DNA of 64,000 nt, from positions 8,379,962-8,443,961 of the forward strand of contig NC_067208.1 in assembly GCF_026262505.1 (NCBI RefSeq), read 5' to 3'. The notes beneath the pieces are model-generated. The model searched no databases and had not been told where the DNA came from. It saw only the letters and a program-made list of their open reading frames with translations. Shown piece after piece: positions 1 through 9,592 of this stretch; the stretch's first letter is position 1; the number at the start of each line of letters is the position of its first letter. Origin of the DNA: Trichomonas vaginalis G3. Lineage: Eukaryota; Parabasalia; Trichomonadida; Trichomonadidae. A program made the position numbers and the translations under genes.

Positions 1-1044
1 GCAGAATATTTCATTAGTCATCAGTCCGAAATTCCTTCAATCAACAATTTTCAACTCATTAATTCACCAAAAATTGCATATTTACTTTATAAAAACGGAC
101 TTATTCAATTAAATTTTATAGAAAATGTTCTCAATACATGCCCTTTTCCTGAAAAAATCAAGCCTTTCTTACTATATTTTCCAAAAGTAAATCTTTCGCA
201 GATTAATCTCACAGAAGGAAATCAAGAACTGCATGATTTTTTATCTCTTACAGATGAGCAACAAAAATATTTACTTGAAAATGATATTGTAAATAATTCT
301 TTACGTTTTCATATCAAAAACGATGATATCAACTACTTAACATCTCTTGAGATTACAGATTACAATGTTTCCTTTACAGATATCCCGGTAATACCTTCAA
401 TTGAAGGAGATCTCTATTTACCTTTGTATATTGCTGCACAATTTTCCTCTTTGAAATGCGCAAAGCACTTAATACAACATGGAGCAATTGTCTCACCAGA
501 AATTATGACAAAAGCTATCGAAATTGGTAATATGGAAATTATAAGATTATTTGAAACGGCTGGAGGAAAGAGTAGTACAAATATTCTTGCAGCACTAAAC
601 TCATGCAATACAAAAATAGCTGATCATTGCATAGCAAAGTTCGCAGAACGTCATTCTCTTGAAGAAACGAAAAATGAGTTCAAGAAAATACTGGAAAGTA
701 CTCATAATGCACGTTTCTTAGTATACTGCATAACAGCTGGAATTAAAATAGACAATATCCGCTTGCCGACAGAGTTTATTCCTTACGCTTTCAAAGAATG
801 CAACAAATTAACATTTGCAAACATCGATGGTAGGATCCATCTTGAAGCAGCAAAGTTACTTATTGATAATGGATGCCAAATACCAGATGATGCCCTAGAA
901 AAATGCACTCAAATTGAAGTAATTTTCTTGTTGCTCGAAAATAAGTGCGAAGTCACTGATAACTTTTATAATAATATTCTCCCTCTTTTATCTCCATCAG
1001 AACAACAATGGATTAAATTCAAAATCGCAATGACAAACGCGTGA
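1..1044 (+). CDS. Ankyrin-repeat protein, 3' part only
   Basis: The reading frame is open from the first base of the window to a TGA at 1042-1044, giving 347 residues; the start lies upstream of the window. Middle segments have ankyrin-like helix-turn-helix units, for example LPLYIAAQFSSLKCAKHLI followed by QHGAIVSPEIMTKAIEIGN, and later EAAKLLIDNGCQIPDDALEK. The N-terminal third seen here is leucine/isoleucine-rich and helical without clear repeats, as in trichomonad ankyrin proteins with a degenerate N-terminal domain. Such proteins are thought to act as protein-binding scaffolds; no catalytic motif is visible. The ankyrin assignment is good for the middle, weaker for the ends. A different ankyrin gene lies at 23.6-25.5 kb, with no close similarity to this one. 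Confidence 0.75.
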   Translation, partial: AEYFISHQSEIPSINNFQLINSPKIAYLLYKNGLIQLNFIENVLNTCPFPEKIKPFLLYFPKVNLSQINLTEGNQELHDFLSLTDEQQKYLLENDIVNNSLRFHIKNDDINYLTSLEITDYNVSFTDIPVIPSIEGDLYLPLYIAAQFSSLKCAKHLIQHGAIVSPEIMTKAIEIGNMEIIRLFETAGGKSSTNILAALNSCNTKIADHCIAKFAERHSLEETKNEFKKILESTHNARFLVYCITAGIKIDNIRLPTEFIPYAFKECNKLTFANIDGRIHLEAAKLLIDNGCQIPDDALEKCTQIEVIFLLLENKCEVTDNFYNNILPLLSPSEQQWIKFKIAMTNA

Positions 1045-2198
1045 ACCATATGTATGTATTATAATATTAGAATAAACAACTCTCGTATAGCATATATTTC
1101 AATTAGATTAGCATTTATGTAATGTTTGTTTTTTTCTAATCGTATTGAAAAATCTTTCTAACGGGCTTTTTTGAAATCTTCGCTAAGGATTTGATAATAC
1201 TAATGGATATTAATAAATTTATTTGTTTAAATATGTATGTTATGGCTTTAATTAGTTTGGATATAAAAAAAATGAAGATAATGTATGAATAAAATAGGAA
1301 TTTGTTCCACAAAGAATACACTAGGTATTGGGTTTATTATATCTGTTTAAGATTTGTTCAATGAATCTAAGAGTTGAAATGTTTTTCGTCTGTGATATTT
1401 TTCAATTTTTCGTATTTTATGTACGATCAAAAAAATTTCAAATTCAACATACTAGTATATTATTCTAATAATTAAAAACTATAAGACTTTAATACAATTT
1501 GAATTGAATTTATGAATTGAAAGGAATACAAAATTGTAAAAGTATTCATTGGTGAAAATGTGATATATTGTATGGTTCCAATTTTACTAGAAACTTTAGT
1601 AAAGATAATTATCAGAAAAATAAAACCACTTTTGCATATAGCTCACAATAAATACGTTAGAATTTATTTGCAAATAATAGCATCATAATCTATAAATTAT
1701 AAAATCCAAATTAATTTTCATCAACTTTGAAAAAATTAACCCGATTTTAATTTATATAATATTTCTTATATCCTATAAAGGCAGTAGATAAAGAATCTCA
1801 TTTCATCCTTAAAAAATAAAGTCTCATCACACTTTTCAATGCTCGATTTTTAAAAACTGTTTAAAAATGGAGCTTATATTGAAATAGTGTAGAGACTAAA
1901 AATTACCACAGACTATTTCAGAGGATTGAGTGGCAACTCAATCCTCTGAAAAGTCTGAGGTAATTTGCAAAATTAATCAATTAAATTCCCTAAGAAATAT
2001 TTTTTGAGCGTGATTTTATATCGCCTAGACAGGATATTGATATTGGTTAATATGCGATCAAAAGCACTAAAAAATAATTTTCTGAGAATGTTTTCTCCGA
2101 TAACATTTAATTTTTCAAGTACAATCTGATAATAATAGAATGAAATTAATCTCAAAATTTTACATTTCAATTCTGACATTCTCAAAAAATATTTTACA
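1045..2198. other. Intergenic, AT-rich, one long hairpin
   Basis: No supportable gene: frames are short and of low complexity. The only clear structure is the hairpin at 1900-1966, listed separately. The last part should contain the promoter of the Vps8-like gene, but no clean TCAYW initiator is seen close to its ATG. Confidence 0.6.
1900..1966. repeat. 67-nt near-perfect hairpin
   Basis: The arms beginning ATTACCACAGACT and ending AGTCTGAGGTAAT fold on each other. The core arm TTTCAGAGGATTGAGT (about 1916-1931) pairs perfectly with ACTCAATCCTCTGAAA around a GGCA loop. Outer pairing extends to about 30 bp with one bulge and one small internal mismatch. It lies about 230 bp upstream of the Vps8-like ATG and belongs to no recognisable element. 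Size and shape resemble the hairpins at 62-63 kb. Confidence 0.8.
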
Positions 2199-5100
2199 AT
2201 GAACGATTCCTCAGGTGTTTTGGAAATCCGTCGCACCGATGGATTTCGCGTTATTGATGATATATGCTTTCTCCAAAACCCTTATGGATTTGCGCAGAAG
2301 AATAGCACATTTTCTTTCCTTGTAGGAAATTCGACCCCATATTTCGGCCAGACGTATGATATGTCACCTAAGCCAATCAAAAACACAGCAACTGATCTAG
2401 GAACAGCCCTAGATATTACTATATCCAATGATTGCACAAAGGCAATTTCTGTTCATGAAAATGCTGGAATTGCATACTGGGATTTAGTGAAAAACAAATT
2501 GATTGATCGTATTAGAACACCTCGCCAGCTCAAATTTGTGGCTTACACCGAAGAAGATAATTCATTTTATGGATTTGACAACGAGAATACCCTATTTAAG
2601 TATAATTTTAAGAAAAAAATCTCAAGTAACCTCCATGAAATGGAATTATATAAGTTTCCGAACAATATTACCAAAGTTGATAATCAACTGACAAACTATC
2701 TCATAATTTCAACTGATAATGCTATCTACATCTTTGTTCCTGCAAATAATATCATTAACCAATTTTATCAGGCCATGAGAGATCAGAAACCGAAATTTTA
2801 TCTCGCAAAACGCGATGATGTTCCAGAAATCTACGTAACTGATGGTCCATACTGCAAGATATTTAGAATGGAGAATGTCCTTACAACTGGATGCGTTCGC
2901 GAATGCTGTTTCGAAGCAACAATAACTAATATTGCTTTCTGCAGCTGTAATTTGGCTGCTGCAACTCTAACCAACGGCTCTCTCTTACTCTTTAACTGTT
3001 CCTCCAAAATCGTGCAAAAATACCAAAATGCGAACATTACAGATCTGATTAAGAAGTCTTCCATCATATTTGGTCAGAAAGATCAAATATTCTTCATCGG
3101 CAAGAGAGGAATAATTGAAATGACTCTCTTCGACTGGAAGAAGTTACTTCAAGAATATTTTGACAAGAAACTATTCATCGAATGCTTCTCAACGGCTATT
3201 ACTATCTACGCTGGTACAGCTGTTGATTACTTCGGTGTCAGTACAAATCCAAATATCCGCTGTATCCAATTAGTTGATACTGTTGGTCCAATGTTGACTG
3301 AATCACTTAAGAGCGCTCAAACAGAAGAAGTCGCAGAATGGATATTTACTACAGCAAACGCGTTCGGAATGCGTGATTTCGTGTTTTCTACAGCATATAA
3401 CTACTTTGAGAAGGAAAATCGTCTTCCTTTCTACTTCAGCCTCATCTTTGGCCGTCAGGGATCCATATTCATACCTCAAGCTCCAGCAAAAATCGTTATT
3501 AAATTTGCAGAATTATATAACTCAATGAACAAGCTTTCTGAATGCGAAAGTTATCTTTCTTGTGTCGAATACACACCGGAAAGTGCCAAAACAGTGCTTG
3601 ATATCGCAAATCAGTACAAAATGTACAAATTATACCTGAAACTCTCAATTTCAATATACCACAACGCCATAGAACCATGCAATATATACTTAGAGAATGG
3701 AAAACTCAAGGAATTCATGGATATTGTCTTCATTAACGAAGCAATTCCAGGAATTGACCAAAGAATCCTTGGCGTTTTGGTTTATTGGACATTTACATAT
3801 GTTAACGGTTCATTTGAACGCTTAAGAACCGTTTTAAAGGCTGATTGGAAGAACGCAAACGTTTTTATCAACAAAGTTCTTTCGTTACTTCCTGTAAAGC
3901 TTGCCAATGGTGTTGTTATAACACAAGAAGGCGTAATCGATGCAATTCTTAGAACAGTTTGCACTGAAGATTACGATTTAATCGAACATATCCTTGAAAC
4001 ATGCTTCCAGATCATAAATTCAACAGGACAACGCATTCCACCACCTGTCATTCCAATAGCAATGCACTGGATCTTCAACAGTTACGGCTGGAGCGAACAT
4101 CGCATTAATTTACTGAAACTCGCAGCCCAACAATATCCAAACTACATCCAACTCGATAGGTTGAAGTCATACATCGAAGGCGCAGGGTTCTCAAGCCTTC
4201 TCCCTTCAGCTAAAAACGATCATGAATCAAATATCCGTATGATGTCAATGAATCGTGAAAATACTTGTCAGTTATTCAAATATTTCGACGATCACTACAT
4301 CAAAGAGAACAAAAACATGACTCCTGACCAAATTGAAGCGAATAACAGCTCTCTCATCAAAGCTTTCACGAATTACATACAGTCATTCATCATTGCAAGC
4401 CCAGAAAACGCCGTCCGCATCGTTAACGAGTACGTTCCAACACTTCATAACAATATTGGAACTGTATGCAACACTTTTTGCGAATGGTTATATCTGGCAG
4501 CAATGATTGGCTCTAAATATGACTTTATACTTACTCAAACTGACAGAACTCGTTACTTTGTCTTGATGTGCAAATATGCACCAGAAAAAGTCGTCAAATA
4601 CCTTGATGAAACACCAGATATCAACTTAGATGCCGCCTTAGAAGCCTGCCTCTCCAATTCCGTTCTCAAAGGAAGTATCAAAATTTATATGTTGCAAAGT
4701 GAGTCGCAAAAGGCCATTGAGCTCATGGCAGGTGAGAACGAGAGATTGCTAGTAACGTTGATCCAGTCCGGCCAAGAAATAATTCTGACATCAGCAGATA
4801 GAGTCCAAGAAGAGCCACTTTTGAAAGACGCCCTTGAAAATATCAAAATGGCCCTGACAACAGCAGAAAAAGCACCAAACGCTAAAGATATCGTTACAAA
4901 AATGTGGAAAACACTTTTCCAAAGTTTCCAGTTGCCAATTTGGCTTTCCCAGAACAAATCATCACCACAAACGAAGCAAGCAATTGCTCTGTTCTTTGCT
5001 TACTTCATTGTGGAAGCTCTAGGACGAGCAAATGTTGATTTAATATTTAGTTTGCTTCGCCAAGAGTTCAGAGCTCTTAATTCTTCACAGTACAGGAATA

Positions 5101-5588
5101 TTTTCTCATTCCTTATTGGATATTTGGGTTACAGATACAATTTATCCCAGAATGTCGAAAGTATTTACATGGAAGACTGTAGAAAGATGAGAGAACTCGC
5201 GGAACTGACGAGAACAAGAGGTATTATCATTGATAACGCTGTTTGTGGTATGTGCAAGCAGCCAATTAACGGTGCTGGCGGAGTCGGAATGAAATGTTAC
5301 GAATGCGGACATTGTTTCCACAATAATGCAACATGCGGTGCAGATAAAATATGCCCGGTCTGTAAAGGAGAGAAACAAGAAGAAATGAATAGAAAGAGAA
5401 AAATGAAATTCGATAGAGGAGCTTCTGTAAGAGTAAGGAAGCTTCAGAGAGTAGATCATGGTATGAAAGTCCCTCCAAGAAAGAATTCTGCTGATAATAC
5501 GTCGTTGAACAGCTCTGCAACTTATTTCCAAAATGAATACAGTGAAACATCAACATCCAGCAGAACTTTGTCGAATAAGAAGAAATAG
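2199..5588 (+). CDS. VPS8: Vps8-like CORVET tethering subunit with C-terminal RING-like domain
   Basis: A 1129-residue protein with the architecture of Vps8, a subunit of the CORVET complex that tethers Rab5 endosomes. Residues about 1-400 look like a beta-propeller (blade signature around TKAISVHENAGIAYWDL). About 400-1000 is an all-helical solenoid; the stretch around PAKIVIKFAELYNSMNKLSE to KMYKLYLKLSISIYHNAI matches the conserved Vps8 middle domain as I remember it. A Cys/His cluster at about 1016-1055 (CGMC, then CYECGHCFH, then CPVC) is a RING-H2-like zinc site, followed by a basic, serine-rich tail. The ATG at 2199 is the first in frame. Vps11, Vps18 or Vps41 share this overall plan, so Vps8 is the best but not the only choice. 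Confidence 0.75.
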   Translation: MNDSSGVLEIRRTDGFRVIDDICFLQNPYGFAQKNSTFSFLVGNSTPYFGQTYDMSPKPIKNTATDLGTALDITISNDCTKAISVHENAGIAYWDLVKNKLIDRIRTPRQLKFVAYTEEDNSFYGFDNENTLFKYNFKKKISSNLHEMELYKFPNNITKVDNQLTNYLIISTDNAIYIFVPANNIINQFYQAMRDQKPKFYLAKRDDVPEIYVTDGPYCKIFRMENVLTTGCVRECCFEATITNIAFCSCNLAAATLTNGSLLLFNCSSKIVQKYQNANITDLIKKSSIIFGQKDQIFFIGKRGIIEMTLFDWKKLLQEYFDKKLFIECFSTAITIYAGTAVDYFGVSTNPNIRCIQLVDTVGPMLTESLKSAQTEEVAEWIFTTANAFGMRDFVFSTAYNYFEKENRLPFYFSLIFGRQGSIFIPQAPAKIVIKFAELYNSMNKLSECESYLSCVEYTPESAKTVLDIANQYKMYKLYLKLSISIYHNAIEPCNIYLENGKLKEFMDIVFINEAIPGIDQRILGVLVYWTFTYVNGSFERLRTVLKADWKNANVFINKVLSLLPVKLANGVVITQEGVIDAILRTVCTEDYDLIEHILETCFQIINSTGQRIPPPVIPIAMHWIFNSYGWSEHRINLLKLAAQQYPNYIQLDRLKSYIEGAGFSSLLPSAKNDHESNIRMMSMNRENTCQLFKYFDDHYIKENKNMTPDQIEANNSSLIKAFTNYIQSFIIASPENAVRIVNEYVPTLHNNIGTVCNTFCEWLYLAAMIGSKYDFILTQTDRTRYFVLMCKYAPEKVVKYLDETPDINLDAALEACLSNSVLKGSIKIYMLQSESQKAIELMAGENERLLVTLIQSGQEIILTSADRVQEEPLLKDALENIKMALTTAEKAPNAKDIVTKMWKTLFQSFQLPIWLSQNKSSPQTKQAIALFFAYFIVEALGRANVDLIFSLLRQEFRALNSSQYRNIFSFLIGYLGYRYNLSQNVESIYMEDCRKMRELAELTRTRGIIIDNAVCGMCKQPINGAGGVGMKCYECGHCFHNNATCGADKICPVCKGEKQEEMNRKRKMKFDRGASVRVRKLQRVDHGMKVPPRKNSADNTSLNSSATYFQNEYSETSTSSRTLSNKKK

Positions 5589-5743
5589 TTACCAGATGCT
5601 ATACCTGTAACTCCTCAACTTTAATTTAAAAAAATGATTTTTTAATTTTTATCAACTTCGAAAAAAAAATTTTTTTCTGACAAAATTTGTAAATCAAAAA
5701 AAATCTGACAATAATTTTTTTAATAAATAAACGGCCACATTAA

Positions 5744-6061
5744 ATGACAAAGTTACAAGGTATCCATGAGAAGAATATTGATTATAAGGAAAAGTATCAA
5801 GCAAGTCTTACTAAGTTTTGGGAACTACAGAAATTAGAAACAACAAAAGAAGAAGAGCAATATAATCAAAAAGTTATTGAATTTGGAGAAACAGTTGATC
5901 AATGGCAACGAAATATTGCCGAGCTTCAAAACGAAAATAAAATTCAACTTCAAAAGCTTAAAGATTCAAATTATGATCAAATTAGAGCCACTTACGAAGC
6001 GGCACAAAAAGAGTTAGAGAGACTTGAAAGACTAAGAGATGTTCTATCAACATTTAATTAA
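5744..6061 (+). CDS. Small coiled-coil protein, unknown function
   Basis: A 105-residue protein, almost entirely charged and helical, with heptad-like spacing of Leu/Ile from about residue 20 to the end (for example IAELQNENKIQLQKLKD). It has no signal peptide and no membrane segment. The ATG at 5744 follows about 150 bp of A/T-rich sequence after the Vps8-like stop. It converges with the transporter gene on the other strand, with about 160 bp between their stop codons. It could be a small cytoskeletal or tethering factor; I do not recognise a family. Confidence 0.6.
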   Translation: MTKLQGIHEKNIDYKEKYQASLTKFWELQKLETTKEEEQYNQKVIEFGETVDQWQRNIAELQNENKIQLQKLKDSNYDQIRATYEAAQKELERLERLRDVLSTFN

Positions 6062-6222
6062 TAAACTGTTTGTTAATTATCGAAATACAGAAAAAAAAAA
6101 TAATTATTTTTGTTAATACGAAAAATGAGCTATACATCATATCAATGTGCTTCTAAATAGGCTGTTAATGACTGTTTTTATTAATACATACAAAAAAATT
6201 TATAAAATAATTTATGAGGGCT

Positions 6223-7350
6223 CTACTGAGCTTCCTGTTGACGTTTTTTTGGGACATCAGGATCAGGCTCTACTTCACTATCTTCTTGGTCATTATTTCC
6301 TTTGTTTTTTGTTTCATTTTGAGGATTAAAAGCAACTGGATTAGCAGGAGCAGCATTCTTTGCCTTCATTTCAAGAGTACGGACAACGGAGTAAAGCCCT
6401 GAGAAAGCAATGATCATAACTGTTCCAATAAATTTTTTGATCGTCATTTTTTCACTACTTGGGAAAATATAGAACGCAAGGATTGTCTGAATGCAAGCCT
6501 TAACAGTTCCGGCAAGATTATGCGTAAGAGGAGACGTAACGTTAATATTAATAAAAATCGCGATATTTATAAGGAATCCGACCACACCAGCAAGTGTTTG
6601 CATGATCCAGAAATTGGCTGAAAGTTTTCTTGTCAAAACTTCAAATTCTCCGTTGAAATAAATTAAAGGAATAAAAGCAATGATAGCTATTGGAGTATTG
6701 TATTCGATAAGTACGTATTCGTTGTTGTCCAATGATTTGAGAGTCTTTTTTACGACAATTGAGTAAAGAGCGACGAATAAAGAAGATGCAACGCCATAAA
6801 AGCATCCTTTCCATGTTAATCCGATCTCTCCTTCTACTCCAAAGAAGAAACCGATGATAACTCCGATACAGCATAAAACTGCCTTAAGAGAAGTAGTTTG
6901 GTTTAAAATAAAGTAAGTTAATAAAATATTGAAAAGAATAGTTAAGGATCGGACGACTTGGTAGCCAGAAACACTTACAAATTGCAAGCATTTATTATTG
7001 AGACCGATTTGTAAGAGATATGTTACACAAACAGGTAAAACTTTGACAAATGTTTGAAAATCGTATCTAATCGGAGGAAATATATTTAAGATGGGAACAT
7101 TTTGGCAAAACGTTGAAATAATGATGATAATGATGTAAGTAACGATAAATTGATACCAAGACGTGAATAAAGCGCCTGCTTTTTCTTTAGACTCTGACAT
7201 GACAAGTCTGTTTAGGAAAACAAGGATAATTGAGATGGACATATAAAAAGTAACAGCAAATATTGTTTTTCCTATGGTTTTCGTTAGTATTTCGTCTTGT
7301 TTTGGTGATTTGTTGGAGATTAATGGCTGATTATTCTCTTCCTTAGACAT
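6223..7350 (-). CDS. GDP-fucose transporter-like nucleotide-sugar transporter (SLC35C1 family)
   Basis: A 375-residue membrane protein with about ten hydrophobic segments and polar termini. Conserved family blocks are visible: LNNKCLQFVSVSGYQVVRSL, then TILFNILLTYFILNQTTS, and FININVTSPLTHNLAGTVKA, which follow the GDP-fucose transporter pattern (asparagine-rich loop, VGRSL-like motif, TSPLTHNVSGTAK-like motif). Members sit in the Golgi/ER membrane and exchange GDP-sugar for GMP. GDP-mannose or another GDP-sugar is possible as substrate. The acidic/basic C-terminal tail (EVEPDPDVPKKRQQ) is cytosolic by homology. The start ATG lies about 26 nt downstream of a TCACT initiator. Confidence 0.85.
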   Translation of the reverse strand: MSKEENNQPLISNKSPKQDEILTKTIGKTIFAVTFYMSISIILVFLNRLVMSESKEKAGALFTSWYQFIVTYIIIIIISTFCQNVPILNIFPPIRYDFQTFVKVLPVCVTYLLQIGLNNKCLQFVSVSGYQVVRSLTILFNILLTYFILNQTTSLKAVLCCIGVIIGFFFGVEGEIGLTWKGCFYGVASSLFVALYSIVVKKTLKSLDNNEYVLIEYNTPIAIIAFIPLIYFNGEFEVLTRKLSANFWIMQTLAGVVGFLINIAIFININVTSPLTHNLAGTVKACIQTILAFYIFPSSEKMTIKKFIGTVMIIAFSGLYSVVRTLEMKAKNAAPANPVAFNPQNETKNKGNNDQEDSEVEPDPDVPKKRQQEAQ

Positions 7351-7373
7351 GAATGGTTTTGTTCGAAATAAAA

Positions 7374-7378
7374 AGTGA
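7374..7378 (-). promoter_or_regulatory. Inr-like TCACT of the transporter gene
   Basis: On the minus strand the sequence reads GTCACTTTTTATTT, matching the trichomonad initiator TCA(+1)Y(T/A), with the ATG about 26 nt downstream. The same GTCACTTTTT word precedes eIF4E. Confidence 0.55.
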
Positions 7379-8539
7379 CGTTTTTTTCCATTTTGATAGA
7401 ATCAAAGAGGTTTACCGTCAAAATAATAATAAGATTTATGGAATTCTGGTCGAAAAAACAAAAAACCTAAATCTGAAAAAGCTTCCAAGAACATTGTCCT
7501 TAATTTTAAAATTAATGAAAATATTCGAGGAAATTATAGTTCAAATGTTACATATATAGAATTTTGTTAAAATAATTCTGTTTCTATTATTTAATTTCTT
7601 TATTTAAGATGAGATTCATCGCAAAAAATTGATTTGAATTCAAAAGAATCAAAAAAAATTAGTCATGACAAAATTTTAAAACAAAAAATGTTGTGTTTCA
7701 TGTTATTTTTATGATTTTGAAATTTTTTTGGAAATCAAAATAAGCTTGAAATCATACCAATGGCTTGGCCCGATATTGGGTTTACCATTTCCAAGCTTAT
7801 TTTCTCATCATAAAATATTATTCGTATTTCTTTCGAAGCAAATGATTCTTTGTTTAGAAGCACAACATCAACCATGAAAAAATTGCAAGAGCTATCTTCG
7901 AATTAGGTCCAGTATATCTATACCCATAATTCATAAAAAAATTATGTGTTTGCAATTAAAACACATAAATAACAACTAAATGAAATAGAGTTTGATCAAG
8001 AATTATAGCCATATTTACTAAATTTTCATCTACAACACCATTTTTTGCCTTATATATTTCATCCATTTTTCAAAATTATAAGAATTGAGATTAGCCACTT
8101 AATGTTTACACAATATTAAAAGAATATAGTTAAATATTCTTATATAAACTAAATTGAATAATTCCAATATTATTCATCTTTGAATTTTTTTGTTCTCATA
8201 TAACGACATACTCTATAATATGTCCTAGACATTAAGCAAAAAGTATGGTTGTATGTTATTATATATAGTCAAGCAAAATTGTTTTGATGCGTATATTTTC
8301 TGAGCGAATCATTAATAATAGCTTATATTTGGCATGTGAATATTGTATAAAGGCTTAAAGTATTAAAGTAGCTAAACGAAATAAGTCATTTTTCATATGA
8401 AATATAGTAATTATTTCATAATGATGTATTAAACGAACCACAAACTCATTACATAGCGAGCCAAACAATAACACAATCGAAATCTATGACGTGATATGAT
8501 GCATGATGGAAAATTTATTGACAGAGCTCGAAGTTTCCG
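7379..8539. other. Divergent intergenic region, no gene
   Basis: About 1.16 kb of AT-rich sequence between the divergent transporter and eIF4E genes. No reading frame shows real coding character. One hairpin (7737-7803) is the only structure seen. Confidence 0.6.
7737..7803. repeat. 67-nt imperfect hairpin
   Basis: AAAATAAGCTTG (7737-7748) pairs perfectly with CAAGCTTATTTT (7792-7803). Inside, partial pairing continues, and CCAAT pairs with ATTGG near the loop. Length is the same as the 1900-1966 hairpin but sequence is unrelated. Confidence 0.65.
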
Positions 8540-8544
8540 TCACT
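8540..8544 (+). promoter_or_regulatory. Inr-like TCACT of eIF4E
   Basis: GTCACTTTTTT at 8539-8549, followed by a second GTCACC at 8551-8556. The implied leader before the ATG at 8567 is about 25 nt, typical for trichomonads. Confidence 0.55.
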
Positions 8545-8566
8545 TTTTTAGTCACCTTTTAAACAA

Positions 8567-9247
8567 ATGACCACGAAACACTTAGTTGAAGGCGTTTCTC
8601 ATCATGCGTTGAGCAAACCCTGGACATTTTCTTATTGCATCCCAAGCGGACAAGGAAAAAGCAATATTGCATGGGAAAAATTCATCCATCCATTGACCGA
8701 TTTCTCAAGCTACGAAGATTTCTTTGCAATTTATAATTCAATTGAACCACCATCAGATCTTCCAAAAGCATGCCGTTACTATGTTTTTCAGAAAGGAATT
8801 CAGCCAATGTGGGAAGATCAGGCAAACCAAAACGGTACACAGTATACAGTTGAAATTCCAAATCCAAACGAGAAAAATAAAGAAAAGGGTGTTATCTTAG
8901 AAGCTCAAAATAAATGGTTGGATTTAGTTCTTTCTGTTTTCACAACTTTCCCAGTTGATAAGATTAATGGAATAGAATACAACAATAGAGGAACAACAAT
9001 ACGTTTAGGCGTTTGGACAAGAAAACTCGAGAATGATAAAGAAAAAGATGAAATTGCTGCAAAGATTAAGGAAGTTCTTGGACCTCTTGGTAATAATTTA
9101 GAGGCTAAGCCAATGCAAACAGCCCCAGCCAATGAAAACCAACCAAGAAAGAACGGTGGAAGAGGCCATAATGATAGAAGACCAAAGAGCTCAAATCAAA
9201 ACCATAAACCAAAGCAAAGGAATGACCACCCACATCCAAATAAATAA
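8567..9247 (+). CDS. eIF4E: Translation initiation factor eIF4E (cap-binding)
   Basis: 226 residues. The fold signature is clear: PWTFSYC (W19), AWEKF (W36), YEDFFAIYNSI, YYVFQKGIQPMWED (W82-E83) and RLGVWTRK. W36, W82 and E83 correspond to the human cap-stacking and guanine-binding residues W56, W102 and E103. The position equivalent to human W73, which contacts eIF4G and 4E-BPs, is phenylalanine (F53). After the core, residues from about 185 on form a Gly/Asn/Arg/His/Lys-rich basic tail (KNGGRGHNDRRPKSSNQ) not present in typical eIF4E. It acts in the cytoplasm by binding mRNA caps and recruiting eIF4G. Confidence 0.95.
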   Translation: MTTKHLVEGVSHHALSKPWTFSYCIPSGQGKSNIAWEKFIHPLTDFSSYEDFFAIYNSIEPPSDLPKACRYYVFQKGIQPMWEDQANQNGTQYTVEIPNPNEKNKEKGVILEAQNKWLDLVLSVFTTFPVDKINGIEYNNRGTTIRLGVWTRKLENDKEKDEIAAKIKEVLGPLGNNLEAKPMQTAPANENQPRKNGGRGHNDRRPKSSNQNHKPKQRNDHPHPNK

Positions 9248-9578
9248 AGTCATACTCTTGAAAATAAAACTTTTATTCTCATATTTTGATAATTTTAATT
9301 TTTCTTATTGTTTTTTCACTAACCATCAATTGGATGAATGACAAGCACCTACAATTCATACTTTATATCTGTTTCAACAAAATATTTTATCTACATTTTT
9401 ATCAAAACAACCAGAATATTCTTTGGTTTAATTGAACTTTCCATGGTAAAGAAGAATGCAACTAATATTGTCTAGTTTTATTCAATCTCGAATTAATCCC
9501 TCTTCAATACCCATATTTTATTCAAGAATTCTATGCGTATGATGATGTATATATGCTTCTTGAATTTCTATTATTGAT

Positions 9579-9583
9579 TCATT
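9579..9583 (+). promoter_or_regulatory. Inr-like TCATT of the O-mannosyltransferase gene
   Basis: GATTCATTCC places the +1 A at 9581, only about 12 nt before the ATG at 9593. The 345-bp spacer after eIF4E otherwise shows nothing. Confidence 0.55.
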
Positions 9584-9592
9584 CCATTTTTT

